Counted from the first letter of the stretch, positions 39,355 through 48,020 are shown. The stretch: DNA of 64,000 nt from Halomonas sp. 54_146 (GCF_001507855.1 NZ_LGEN01000014.1:22741-86740), one strand, 5' to 3'. Notes: generated by a model from the sequence alone, not told the origin. A program made the numbers and translations.

Positions 39355-42119
39355 GTTCGCGTGTTCAGAATCACGTCGCTGGCCGTTTGTCGCTGCGGCC
39401 GCCGCAAGCCGAATCCCTGGCACGGCTGGTACGCGCGCTGGAAGCCGCGCCGGAAATGCTGGGCAAGGATAGGGACGTTACCTCGATTCTGGCGACCCTG
39501 ACAGCCGAATTTCCGACGCTGGAGGACTTCGAGCGGGACTTCCCTTCGCTGTGCTTCGCCTTGGCCACCGGGGTCGGCAAAACGCGCTTGATGGGGGCTT
39601 TTGTCGCCTACCTGCATCTGGCACACGGCATCAATAATTTCTTCGTGCTGGCCCCGAACCTCACCATCTACAACAAGCTGATTGCCGATTTCACGCCGAA
39701 CACGCCCAAGTACGTGTTCAAAGGCATCGGGGAGTTCGCCATCAACGCGCCGAGGGTCATCACGGGCGACAACTACGACCAGCAAAACGTCGCGGGAGGC
39801 GAGTTGTTCGGCGAGGTGCGGATCAACATCTTCAATATCTCCAAGATCAATTCCGAGGTGCGCGGCGGCAAGGAGCCACGCATCAAGCGCATGCGGGAGG
39901 TGCTGGGTGAAAGCTACTTCAACCACCTGGCCAATCTGCCGGACCTGGTGTTGTTGATGGACGAATCGCACCGCTATCGTGCCCAGGCCGGTATGCGGGC
40001 AATCAACGAGCTGAATCCGTTGTTCGGGCTGGAAGTGACGGCCACGCCATTCGTGGAATCCGCCAAGGCGCCCGTCCCTTTCAAGAATGTGGTGATGGAC
40101 TATCCCTTGGCACGCGCCATGGAAGATGGCTTCGTTAAGGAGCCGGCCGTCGTCACCCAGCGCAACTTCAAGGCCAGCAACCACGCTGCGGAAGACATCG
40201 AGAAGATCAAGCTGGAGGATGGCGTTCGCCTGCACGAAGCCACCAAGGTCGAGCTATTGACCTATGCCCGGGAGAACGGCGTCAAGGTTGTCAAACCCTT
40301 CATTCTGGTGATCGCGCGCGATACGACGCATGCCGGGCAGTTGAAGGCGCAGATTGAAGAGCAGTTGTTCGGTGGTCGTTATCTTGGCAAGGTCATCCAG
40401 GTGGACTCCAGCCGCACCGGTGCCGAGGAAGAAAAGATGATCGAGGCGCTGTTGAATGTGGAGAACCCGGAGGAACCCACCGAGATCGTCATCCACGTCA
40501 ACATGCTCAAGGAAGGCTGGGACGTCACCAATCTCTACACCATCGTGCCGCTGCGTGCCGCCAATGCACGCACGTTGATTGAGCAATCCATCGGGCGTGG
40601 CCTGCGCTTGCCCTATGGCAAACGCACAGGCGTGGCGGCGGTGGATCGCCTCAACATCGTGGCGCACGACAAGTTCCAGGAGATCATCGACGAGGCCAAC
40701 CGTGGCGATTCGCCGATCCGTCTCAAGCAGGTGATCCTGGAAGCCCCCAGCAGCGAGGACAAAAAGGTCAGCGTTCAAGTGCTGCCCAATCTGCTGACCC
40801 GCCTGGGACTGCACGACGAGCACGCGCCACATGTCCCGCCGGCGTTGGACACGGTAGATGCCGGTACCGAGGTCGGTGGCGAACAAGTCAAGGCACAAAC
40901 TCAGCCAGTCTTTACGACCGAAGCAGAATTCAAGGCGGCCCATGTCGTGCGGGAAGTCCTCGCCACCTATGAGGTGAAGCGCGATTTGGCGCCGACCAGC
41001 GCGGCCTTGCTGAAGCCGGAAATCCAGCAAGAGATTCGGGCAGAAGTGGAAAAACGCCTGAAGCCCCAACAGGGGCAATTGCTGCAAGGAACCGACGACC
41101 AGGCGCCAGCGCTGGATCTGTCCGCCGTCGTGGCCAAGACCACTGAAATTCTGGTGCAGCAGACCATCGACATCCCGCGTATCGCCGTTGTGCCTACCGG
41201 TGAAGTCACCACAGGCTTTCATCCGTTCCGCCTGGGGGCCTTGCCCAACTTCCAGCCAGGGCAGCGCGAGATCGTCGGCCAGACATTGCGCACCAGCGAA
41301 CAATTCACCCTGAACCGTGAAAGTGGCCTGCGGGAAAACCGCTTTGAAGATTACATCGTCAAGAAGTTGATCGACTTCGACGACATCGACTACTTCACCC
41401 AGGCCGACTTGCTCTACGACCTCGCCGGACAAGCCGTCGAGCATTACCAGCAGCAGAACTATTCGGACAGTGAACTGCACGAGATTTTCGATACCTACGG
41501 CAAGGAGCTCGCCCGCCTGATTCGCGCCCAGATGATGGAGCATTTCTGGGAAAAAGCCGCAGGCTATGAGGTGCAGGTCAGCAGAGGCTTCACCGAGCTG
41601 AAGTCATGCAACTACACTGCTACGGAGGGGCAGACTGCCCATAACCTGCGGGAGACCGTCACGGAAACCAGCCGCATCAAGCAGATGCTATTCGGTGGGT
41701 TCACCCGTTGCCTATACCCCCTGCAGAAGTTCGACTCGGACACCGAACGGCGTTTTGCCTTGCTGCTGGAACGTGACGCCCTCAAATGGTTCAAGCCCGC
41801 CAAGGGCCAGTTCCAGATCTACTACAAGCTGGGCAGCGAACAGCCGGAATACATCCCCGACTTCGTGGCCGAGCTGGATGGAATGATCCTGATGGTCGAA
41901 ACCAAAGCGCGCGTCGATCTGGCTTCCGCTGAAGTCCAGACCAAGAGCGCTGCCGCCTCTCGGTGGTGTCGGCACGCCAGTGAACATGCGGCTGAAGTCG
42001 GCGGCAAGCCCTGGCGCTACCTCGTGGTTCCCCATGATGAAGTCACTGAAGACAAACGCCTGTCCGACTATCTTCGGTATGAGGTCAAGGACACTACGGA
42101 AGGAGGCAGCCCAGCCTGA
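39351..42119 (+). CDS. Type III restriction (Res-like) helicase-endonuclease
   Basis: A 922-residue protein. The superfamily 2 motor has Walker A ATGVGKT at 72-78, DESH at 204-207, TATP at 230-233 and the IEQSIGRGLRLPYG helicase C motif. The C-terminal nuclease has IPDF (Asp837) and VETKA (Glu850-x-Lys852), a complete PD-(D/E)xK site. With the Mod-like methyltransferase it should form a type III-like restriction complex that cuts unmodified phage DNA. It is the last gene of the operon. Confidence 0.88.
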   Translation: MSSRVQNHVAGRLSLRPPQAESLARLVRALEAAPEMLGKDRDVTSILATLTAEFPTLEDFERDFPSLCFALATGVGKTRLMGAFVAYLHLAHGINNFFVLAPNLTIYNKLIADFTPNTPKYVFKGIGEFAINAPRVITGDNYDQQNVAGGELFGEVRINIFNISKINSEVRGGKEPRIKRMREVLGESYFNHLANLPDLVLLMDESHRYRAQAGMRAINELNPLFGLEVTATPFVESAKAPVPFKNVVMDYPLARAMEDGFVKEPAVVTQRNFKASNHAAEDIEKIKLEDGVRLHEATKVELLTYARENGVKVVKPFILVIARDTTHAGQLKAQIEEQLFGGRYLGKVIQVDSSRTGAEEEKMIEALLNVENPEEPTEIVIHVNMLKEGWDVTNLYTIVPLRAANARTLIEQSIGRGLRLPYGKRTGVAAVDRLNIVAHDKFQEIIDEANRGDSPIRLKQVILEAPSSEDKKVSVQVLPNLLTRLGLHDEHAPHVPPALDTVDAGTEVGGEQVKAQTQPVFTTEAEFKAAHVVREVLATYEVKRDLAPTSAALLKPEIQQEIRAEVEKRLKPQQGQLLQGTDDQAPALDLSAVVAKTTEILVQQTIDIPRIAVVPTGEVTTGFHPFRLGALPNFQPGQREIVGQTLRTSEQFTLNRESGLRENRFEDYIVKKLIDFDDIDYFTQADLLYDLAGQAVEHYQQQNYSDSELHEIFDTYGKELARLIRAQMMEHFWEKAAGYEVQVSRGFTELKSCNYTATEGQTAHNLRETVTETSRIKQMLFGGFTRCLYPLQKFDSDTERRFALLLERDALKWFKPAKGQFQIYYKLGSEQPEYIPDFVAELDGMILMVETKARVDLASAEVQTKSAAASRWCRHASEHAAEVGGKPWRYLVVPHDEVTEDKRLSDYLRYEVKDTTEGGSPA

Positions 42120-42135
42120 ACTCAAGCGTCGGACG

Positions 42136-42999
42136 TCATCGCCCCAGGTAGATTGCGGTGATCGACGTCCGTTCGTGCCCAAGTTCCCGGCTGATCCTTT
42201 GTCGTGCTTGCAGGTCTTGCAACTGCTGATTGGCGGACAGCATTTCCTGCTTTGGCCCGCCAGCAGCCGGCGCTCGCCATCCCGTCAATACCTCATACCG
42301 CATCTGCGCATACCGATGCCGCAGCCCGTGCATGTTGCTCAACCCCGCCGCCTTGCACTGTCCGTCATAGACATGCCGCTGCTGGATGTAGATCTTGTGC
42401 GATGGGATCAGTGATCCCAGGCCTGCCAAGCGATGGGCCTCATCCAGTACCGCACGTTGTTCCGGCATCGTGATAATCACCGTCCGATCGCGCCCGCCTT
42501 TGGCCCATGATCCCTTGATGGCGATATGGTCGCCACGGTCAGCATAGCGGGGCTGGAACTTGATGGACTCTTCCCGCCGCAAACCGAAAACGGCTTGCAA
42601 ACGCAGGCTCATGCGGACATGAGAGTCGGTGATCCTGTCCAACCCGTCACCCAGTTCCTTGGCCTTGCTTTCATTGGTTACATAGCGTCGTTCGGGAATG
42701 CCCAACTTGGTGTTGTCTGCCGGCAGGATGCCTGCCTTGCCAACCTTCTCGGCCCACCAGCGCAAATGCGCCATACGGTTCTTCAGCGTGCCGGCAGACA
42801 GGCCTTCGGTTTGCCAGCGTTGCAGCAGGGCTTCGACATGCTTGCCCTTCAGCGAGGTGGCACGCATCTGCCGAAAGCCCACCTCACGCAGCTGGCGAGC
42901 GGCCAGGCTCAGCGAGCGCTGCCGGTCAGCCTGAGTCGCGTGGCTGCCGTCGCGGTTGCGCAGGCAGAGTTGTCGCAGGGTGTAGGTCAGATCGTCCAT
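42136..42999 (-). CDS. Integrase-domain (tyrosine recombinase-like) protein of conjugative elements
   Basis: A 287-residue protein with a SAM-like N-terminal core-binding domain and a catalytic-like region: Arg in FGLRREES, HGLRHRY and LGHERTS, ending IYLGR. Similar proteins are carried by integrative conjugative elements in addition to their main integrase. The start follows GGAGGGACGCTCCG. It is convergent with res, 16 bases away. Its role (resolution or regulation) is not known. Confidence 0.75.
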   Translation of the reverse strand: MDDLTYTLRQLCLRNRDGSHATQADRQRSLSLAARQLREVGFRQMRATSLKGKHVEALLQRWQTEGLSAGTLKNRMAHLRWWAEKVGKAGILPADNTKLGIPERRYVTNESKAKELGDGLDRITDSHVRMSLRLQAVFGLRREESIKFQPRYADRGDHIAIKGSWAKGGRDRTVIITMPEQRAVLDEAHRLAGLGSLIPSHKIYIQQRHVYDGQCKAAGLSNMHGLRHRYAQMRYEVLTGWRAPAAGGPKQEMLSANQQLQDLQARQRISRELGHERTSITAIYLGR

Positions 43000-43671
43000 C
43001 GGAGCGTCCCTCCACCGGTTGTCGGTTATTGGAGCTGAGATACAGCGGTCAGTGTTTGTGCCAACTCGCCAAGGCGAGATCCCCGAAGGGCAAGGGCCAG
43101 GCGCTCAGTTCACCTGTGGCCTCGAATGAGGCTTCCGCCATGCTTCCTGTGGGAAGATCAAGCGGAGGATTGCAAAAGACGACAACGCGATGTGCTGGGA
43201 TGAATACCTCCTGTGGAGTGGTGGAAAAGAAGTCAGCACGCTGTGCCAGGTCGGAAACCTGCAGCGAATGTTCTGGATGGAAGAACGCCTGAGGACGTGT
43301 GTGGCAGCAAAGATGGCTGGATGAACCAAGCCGGGGATGAGGAAGGCTCTGCCCATGGGTAGGGCGGCACATCGAACGAGCCGGAATGTGCCTGGGAAGG
43401 TTCCATCCGGTGAACCGGATCAGCGCTTGCAGGAATCCGCGCTATCGGGGCAACCGTATGGGGACGGCATGGAAAGCATGGCGATGCTCCATGCGGCGCT
43501 TGCTGCCCCACGCCAGGGTTCCGGTGTTCATACCCACCGGCAGGTCATTGCAAGGCTAGTATGCGGGGGCATCATCACGTGTGCTGCATTCAATAGGAAG
43601 CTTCGCCAACCCGCATTGTTGCTGCGGTTCGCCGGGCCGTCACTGCGGCGGGCAGTGACGGCCCGCAGTTC
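43000..43671. other. Gene-poor spacer in the island
   Basis: I see no convincing gene in these 672 bases. Several open frames exist on both strands but lack known motifs and good ribosome binding sites. A perfect 13-base inverted repeat (gggccgtcactgc / gcagtgacggccc, 43634-43664) lies just downstream of the minus-strand gene ending at 43672; it has no T-run. Confidence 0.5.
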
Positions 43672-44826
43672 TTACGTTGCGCCGGCGGGTTCGCGTCCGC
43701 TTGCAGCAGGCAGATCGCCAGGTTGAACCAGATGCCCGTTGCCAGTCAGGTTCTCGATGATGTACCCGATGGGCTGGGGCGGCAGCTTCAGCATGCGCCG
43801 GATCTGTTCCAGATGCCGCTGTGCGACCTCGCGCGACGCGGGTTTTGCTGCCTGGTTGCTGGGCGATGGGGAAGGCGCAGACGGAGATGCATCAGAAAGG
43901 CTGCTGCTGACGACCGGTTCGTGCATCTGCTGCGGCACAGGCTTGCGCGCTGCCCAGAGCTTGAACATGCCGTCCACTGCCTTCTTGATCAGTCCATAGA
44001 GGTAGGCGATGGCGTTGTGCACGCCACCGGATTCGCAGCGTGCATCCCATTCGGCCAGTACGGCCCGACGCTGTTCCAGGGGCAGGCCCCGAAGGCGTGC
44101 CATGAGGTTCCGTTGTTGATCCTGCGGCAATTGCCGGAAGCGCCTCGGCACATCTGGTCCAGACATTTGCACTTCGGACCGTGGCCGGTACGTATGTACT
44201 TCTTTCAATACTTCTTTTTCTACAGTACGTACTGCTGCCGCAGATGCCGGAACGGGCTTCGGAATGTGGTCGTCGGTCTCGGATTCAATGGAGCTGCCGG
44301 GTCCGCCCGGATCGTGGTCATCGCCACGGTTGCACAAGCACCTGATCCGCTCCCGCATGGCGGCAGGCAATTTGTTCAGCCGATCCGGATGACGCATGGC
44401 CTCATCGAGGATGGACTGCGCCAACTGGCGGATCGTCGCGCTGGCATGGCCGAGCGCCCGTTCCAGCAGGGGCAGGTAGTCCTCGTCCTCCATGCAGGCG
44501 TCGTCGAACGCGAGGGGCTGATTCCGCACCGCGTAGCGGCTGGCCATCGAGAAGCCGGTCATCGGGTTGCGGCGGTACTCGACCAGCGCAATCCATGTGG
44601 ACAGCCGCAGGCACAGCACGGCCCTGGACACGGTTTCAAGGGCAGCCCGCTTGCTGCCCGGTGCGCTGGGCAGGTACCCGCGCAGCGCGTCGTAGCTGAG
44701 GACCACGGTGCCGTCGCTGCTGGCCAGCGAACGGAAAGTCAGCCAGGCGTTGCGCTCCAGCGGCGTTAGCCGCTCATCGAGCAACAGGGCTTTCGGGGTG
44801 ATGATGTCCGAGGTTTGGTGTGACAT
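43672..44826 (-). CDS. STY4528-like integrative-element replication protein
   Basis: A 384-residue protein starting MSHQTSDIITPKALLLDERL. The N-terminal half matches, from memory, the STY4528-type proteins of SPI-7-like conjugative islands: TPLERNAWLTFRSL, a winged-helix-like block, then ERALGHASATIRQLAQSIL. The C-terminal half is Pro/Ser-rich. The start at 44826 is chosen because AGGAG lies upstream. Its usual partners (ParA, ParB, Tra genes) are missing, so it is a remnant of an ICE backbone. Confidence 0.7.
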   Translation of the reverse strand: MSHQTSDIITPKALLLDERLTPLERNAWLTFRSLASSDGTVVLSYDALRGYLPSAPGSKRAALETVSRAVLCLRLSTWIALVEYRRNPMTGFSMASRYAVRNQPLAFDDACMEDEDYLPLLERALGHASATIRQLAQSILDEAMRHPDRLNKLPAAMRERIRCLCNRGDDHDPGGPGSSIESETDDHIPKPVPASAAAVRTVEKEVLKEVHTYRPRSEVQMSGPDVPRRFRQLPQDQQRNLMARLRGLPLEQRRAVLAEWDARCESGGVHNAIAYLYGLIKKAVDGMFKLWAARKPVPQQMHEPVVSSSLSDASPSAPSPSPSNQAAKPASREVAQRHLEQIRRMLKLPPQPIGYIIENLTGNGHLVQPGDLPAASGREPAGAT

Positions 44827-44853
44827 GGTGAGGCTCCTATCGGTATCGGCCAA

Positions 44854-45224
44854 CTGGCCAAAGGAGCCTTCATCTCACCCCGGCATCACCGCTGCCGCAG
44901 CCATCAATCCGAACTGCGTGCCTCCCGTTTTTTCGGGCTGAAGCAGGGCGCAACATCCTTGGTGTTCCGGGTCAGGAGGTGGGAAAATGAGGCTCCGCTA
45001 CAGCCATTGGACGTTGCTGAACGCCGGTGGCCATGTTCGCCGTCCTTGATCAGACCGCTTGCTGGCGTGCTGTACCGGCGACGAGAGTGCGGGGAGCGTC
45101 CAAGATGGGCCATCCGCCGCTACCCAGGGACACACTTGGTACTTGGGTCCAAGAATAGGTCCAAGCACGTTGCGGGACCGCCATGATTGGCTTGAAAATC
45201 AATGACATGCGGCAGAAATGCCGC
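44854..45224. other. Right-end spacer of the island
   Basis: This 371-bp stretch between the STY4528-like gene and attR has no supportable gene. It contains ttgggtccaag (45143-45153) and aggtccaag (45158-45166), repeats shared with the integrase side, which may be arm sites. Confidence 0.5.
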
Positions 45225-45242
45225 TTCTGTATCGGGAAATAA
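45225..45242. repeat. attR: attR: right attachment site
   Basis: ttctgtatcgggaaataa shares its first 14 bases exactly with the mnmE 3' end and still spells FCIGK-stop, so it is the displaced or element-borne copy of the mnmE terminus. Confidence 0.83.
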
Positions 45243-45249
45243 AACAACC

Positions 45250-45287
45250 AGCCAGGAGAATTCAGCCAGGAGAGTTCAGCCAGGAGT
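45250..45287. repeat. 14-bp direct repeat, nearly three copies
   Basis: agccaggaga(a/g)ttc is repeated head to tail just outside attR, followed by an inverted copy (cctggctgg), which makes a possible hairpin. Confidence 0.8.
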
Positions 45288-45426
45288 AGTTCCTGGCTGG
45301 GCTCAAAAGCTCCAAAGAGCTATCGCGGGCAACACAATGACTACAGGTTACAGGTAATCCGCTGTGGATTGTATGCGCGCATAGGCAAACTCAAGGGCTG
45401 CCTGCCGTTGGTATCCAGCAACTTGT

Positions 45427-46305
45427 TCAGAAAGACATAACCTCGCCATCTGCCGGAATCAAAACGCGCTGCTCAATTCCCTCTTTTTGCACGAATGCCG
45501 CCAGCTCCTCGCGGCTCAGCGTCATATGGTTCACGGAATCCATGTGTACGGCAACAATGTCAGCGTCTGGTAAAGCGCGGTGTACGCGCAGGGTATCTTC
45601 TTTGCCCATGATGATCGGGTCGCCCTCAAAACCGGTGAATTCCGCTGCGCCAGCATTCAGCACAACGACATCCGGCTGGTAACGCTCCAGCGACTGCACC
45701 ACTTCATCACGCCACACGGTATCGCCTACCACGTAGGTGGTTTCCTGCCCCTCTGCTTCGAAAACCACGCCCATTATTTTACCGAGCGCCTCGGCCAGTT
45801 CAGGAATGGCATAAAGGGTATCGGAGCCGTGCTGTCCGCCGGTTTTATGGAGGGTCACGCCGCCAAATTCCGCCTGGCCATCCAGGATGCGTACATCCTT
45901 GAAGCCTTGTGAACGGATCATCTCAGCGTCCGCCGCGTTCTGCACAAACAGAGGAAGCTCTTTCGGCAACAGCTCCTGGGCGGCGTCGTCCCAGTGGTCC
46001 AGGTGGGTGTGGGTCACAATCACTGCATCGGTACCCTTGATCACGTCCTCTGCCGCCATGGGCAAGCCCACCAGAGGGTTTCGCAGCTCACTACGGTAAG
46101 TGTCTGGAAAGCCCGGATAAGCGCCCTGGTCCGCCAGCATGGGGTCGATCAGAAAGGTGGTCTCTCCGTAGGTGACCTTTATGGTGGCATTACGGATTTG
46201 CTGTATCTGGTGGCTGGATTCCTGGGCGCCAGACTCGGCGAAAACACCGCCAGAAAAAACTGTCGAAGCCAGCACCAGAGCGCCTGCGAAGGTTTTGATC
46301 AACAT
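45427..46305 (-). CDS. Secreted metallo-beta-lactamase-fold hydrolase
   Basis: A 292-residue protein with an N-terminal signal peptide (LIKTFAGALVLASTVFSGGV, cleavage near VFA-ES). The MBL fold is shown by THTHLDHWDD, the zinc ligand motif, plus GGQHGSD and VVGDTVW. It resembles UlaG/beta_lactamase_B_2 proteins; the substrate is unknown. The start at 46305 follows GGAGGATAAA. It is divergent from the GlxA-type regulator, which is likely to control it. Confidence 0.83.
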   Translation of the reverse strand: MLIKTFAGALVLASTVFSGGVFAESGAQESSHQIQQIRNATIKVTYGETTFLIDPMLADQGAYPGFPDTYRSELRNPLVGLPMAAEDVIKGTDAVIVTHTHLDHWDDAAQELLPKELPLFVQNAADAEMIRSQGFKDVRILDGQAEFGGVTLHKTGGQHGSDTLYAIPELAEALGKIMGVVFEAEGQETTYVVGDTVWRDEVVQSLERYQPDVVVLNAGAAEFTGFEGDPIIMGKEDTLRVHRALPDADIVAVHMDSVNHMTLSREELAAFVQKEGIEQRVLIPADGEVMSF

Positions 46306-46450
46306 GGTGTTTATCCTCCAATAGGGTGTTCGTTGATGGGATAAAGTGTACGGAGATCTGGCCAACACCAATATTGACCTGAACGACAATCATCGAAAGA
46401 ATCAGGCCAACCCAGTATTATCGGGTCAAATGAACCTCAGGAGTGACACC

Positions 46451-47404
46451 GTGGCACTGCCCAGCGTCGGCCTTATCCTTCACCCGCAATTCAGCCCCTT
46501 CCACTTCTCCGTGCCCTATATGGTGTTCAGCATTCCCCTGCCCGAAGGCCCGTTATTCGAATTGTTGATTATTACGCCGGACGGAAAGCCCCTGACATCC
46601 GAGCGGGCCATGACCGTGCAGCCGGATGGTGGCCTGGAACTGCTGGATACGGTTGATATTGCGGTAGTGCCCGGCTGGCATGACCTGAACGAAGCACCGC
46701 CCCCTGAGCTGTCTGAGGCTCTTACCCGCTGCCATGAGCGCGGTGCCCATGTTGTGGGCCTTTGCTACGGCACCTATGCGCTGGCCTATGCGGGATTGCT
46801 GGATAACAAACGGGCCTCAACCCACTGGCTGGCAGAGCAGGACTTTCTCAAACGCTTCCCGAAAGTAGCCCTGGATACCAATGCCCTCTATGTAAAGGAT
46901 GACCGGCTGGTCACTTCTGCTGGCACGGCGGCGGGTCTTGATTGCTGTCTGTTTCTGGTACGCGAGTATTACGGTGCCAAAACCGCCAACACCATCGCCC
47001 GTCTGATGGTGGTTCCGCCTCACCGGGAGGGCGGTCAGGCTCAGTTCATTGAGCAGCCAGTCGCGATTTCCACCCAGGATGCCCACATCAACCGGCTGCT
47101 GGATTACCTGCGGGAAAACCTGGCCGACACCTATACCATCAATGAACTGGCCGCCCATACCGCCATGAGCCGACGCACCTTCACACGGCATTTTCAAAAA
47201 GCTACCGGCATGACTGCGTTGGAGTGGTTGGTGAGTGAGCGGTTACGGCAAGGGCGTGAGCTGCTGGAAACAACATCGCTGTCTGTAGAGGCCATTGCGG
47301 AAAGAATTGGCTTCCATACGGCAACGTCATTCAGGCAGCATTTCAAACAACGTCACCAGGTTAGCCCACGAGACTGGCGCAAGACGTTCGGCGATAACGA
47401 CTGA
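46451..47404 (+). CDS. GlxA-family transcriptional regulator (DJ-1/PfpI + AraC HTH)
   Basis: A 317-residue regulator. The N-terminal DJ-1/PfpI-like domain (residues about 5-190) has VVGLCYGTYALAYAGLLDN near residue 100, and the AraC-type double HTH is at the C-terminus (INELAAHTAMSRRTFTRHFQ and the IAERIGFHTATSFRQHF half). The GTG at 46451 is preferred because CAGGAG lies eight bases upstream; an ATG at 46430 is the alternative. It probably regulates the divergent hydrolase gene. Confidence 0.82.
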   Translation: MALPSVGLILHPQFSPFHFSVPYMVFSIPLPEGPLFELLIITPDGKPLTSERAMTVQPDGGLELLDTVDIAVVPGWHDLNEAPPPELSEALTRCHERGAHVVGLCYGTYALAYAGLLDNKRASTHWLAEQDFLKRFPKVALDTNALYVKDDRLVTSAGTAAGLDCCLFLVREYYGAKTANTIARLMVVPPHREGGQAQFIEQPVAISTQDAHINRLLDYLRENLADTYTINELAAHTAMSRRTFTRHFQKATGMTALEWLVSERLRQGRELLETTSLSVEAIAERIGFHTATSFRQHFKQRHQVSPRDWRKTFGDND

Positions 47405-47411
47405 TCATACA

Positions 47412-47429
47412 TTCTGCATCGGGAAGTGA
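47412..47429. repeat. Third mnmE-end attachment-like copy
   Basis: ttctgcatcgggaagtga differs from the mnmE terminus by one silent base and again encodes FCIGK-stop. It lies eight bases after the regulator's stop codon and may mark the original chromosomal attB end or the right end of a second element. Confidence 0.75.
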
Positions 47430-47461
47430 AGCGGTCATTGCAGACGCGCGATGCCCAGAAT

Positions 47462-47752
47462 TTAAATACGGTCACTGGCTTTGTTGTAGACATCACCTCT
47501 TTCGCGCCTTCCTACAGCGATAACCGTCACGAGAATCTCGCCATCCTCGACCTGATAGACCAAACGATACCCAACGCTCCTTAGCTTTATTTTGTAACAG
47601 TCTGATAGCCCAGAGAGGGCATCAGCAGGTACATGGGGGTCATCGAGTCGTTTGGCGAGCTTCTTCTTGAACTGGTCCCGAATTGCCGGTGCCAGCTTTT
47701 TCCATTCCTTCAGAGCTGAGGGCTTGAACGCAAGGCCATATTTAAAGCTCAT
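47462..47752 (-). CDS. RelE/ParE-family toxin
   Basis: A 96-residue RelE-like mRNA interferase. FKPSALKEWKKLAPAIRDQF and YKIKLRSVGYRLVYQVEDG are typical, including the basic catalytic strand residues. It overlaps the antitoxin gene by 11 bases, the usual coupled arrangement. Confidence 0.88.
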   Translation of the reverse strand: MSFKYGLAFKPSALKEWKKLAPAIRDQFKKKLAKRLDDPHVPADALSGLSDCYKIKLRSVGYRLVYQVEDGEILVTVIAVGRRERGDVYNKASDRI

Positions 47753-47990
47753 TCAGGTCAACCCGTATGCTTGGCTCTGAACGTCGCTCTTTCACAATAG
47801 CCACCAATTCCTGATCGTCCAGCCTATCGAGCATGGCTTCGTAGATCTCAGCCGGAACACAGTAAAATGCAGGCTTATTACGGTTTAAAACCGCAATAGG
47901 GAAGCCTTCACCAGCCTCTACGGCTGCCATAGGGTTCTTTTTGAGTTCTGAGATGCTTGCGGTAACTTCCGAGTAAATGTGATGAGTCAT
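47742..47990 (-). CDS. Phd/YefM-family antitoxin
   Basis: An 82-residue antitoxin with the N-terminal Phd/YefM DNA-binding part (YSEVTASISELKKNPMAAVE) and a flexible C-terminal neutralising tail. It is the first gene of the pair. GGAG lies eight bases upstream of the ATG. Confidence 0.88.
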   Translation of the reverse strand: MTHHIYSEVTASISELKKNPMAAVEAGEGFPIAVLNRNKPAFYCVPAEIYEAMLDRLDDQELVAIVKERRSEPSIRVDLNEL

Positions 47991-48004
47991 GTGATCACTC
48001 CAGA

Positions 48005-48020
48005 GACCTGTTAACAGGTC
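48005..48020. promoter_or_regulatory. Operator palindrome of the toxin-antitoxin operon
   Basis: gacctgttaacaggtc is a perfect 16-bp palindrome 15 bases upstream of the antitoxin start, next to a TATA-like -10 on the minus strand (48020s). It is the likely binding site for the antitoxin or toxin-antitoxin complex. A partial copy (ggttaaaaggtc) is at about 48064. Confidence 0.65.

Larger units (their letters stand above)
27120..45242. mobile_element. Genomic island integrated at mnmE, carrying a defence operon
   Basis: An island of about 18 kb bounded by direct repeats, with its tyrosine integrase just inside attL and conjugative-element remnants near attR. The 11-mer ttgggtccaag occurs near both ends (27261-27271 and 45143-45153), perhaps as integrase arm sites. 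No conjugation genes remain, so it is either a mobilisable element or a decayed ICE. The cargo is the operon at 28678-42119. Confidence 0.85.
45243..47429. mobile_element. Second att-bounded segment at mnmE
   Basis: The 2.2 kb between attR (45225) and a further attachment-like copy (47412) holds only two divergent genes, an MBL-fold hydrolase and its probable regulator. It could be a second element lacking its own integrase, or the tail of a larger composite island. Confidence 0.5.

Noticed and set aside
38311..39423. A 370-codon minus-strand frame opposite the RhuM gene
   Set aside because: It mirrors the rhuM codons, has no recognisable motif, and would run against the whole operon.
40254..41543. 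A 429-codon minus-strand frame opposite the res gene
   Set aside because: It is antisense to well-supported helicase-nuclease motifs and has no domain of its own; long shadow frames are expected in GC-rich genes.
28678..42119. DISARM, BREX or type I restriction assignment for the defence operon
   Set aside because: The SNF2 helicase suggests DISARM, but there is no DUF1998 (DrmA), DrmB or phospholipase-D gene. There is no PglZ or BrxC, and no HsdS specificity subunit.
43049..43372. A 107-codon minus-strand open frame in the same spacer
   Set aside because: It has some protein-like stretches but no identifiable domain, and the start is doubtful; kept as unassigned spacer.
43337..43726. A 129-codon plus-strand open frame in the island spacer
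   Set aside because: No recognisable motif or ribosome binding site; it runs into the STY4528-like gene on the opposite strand, and its composition looks like a chance frame in GC-rich DNA.
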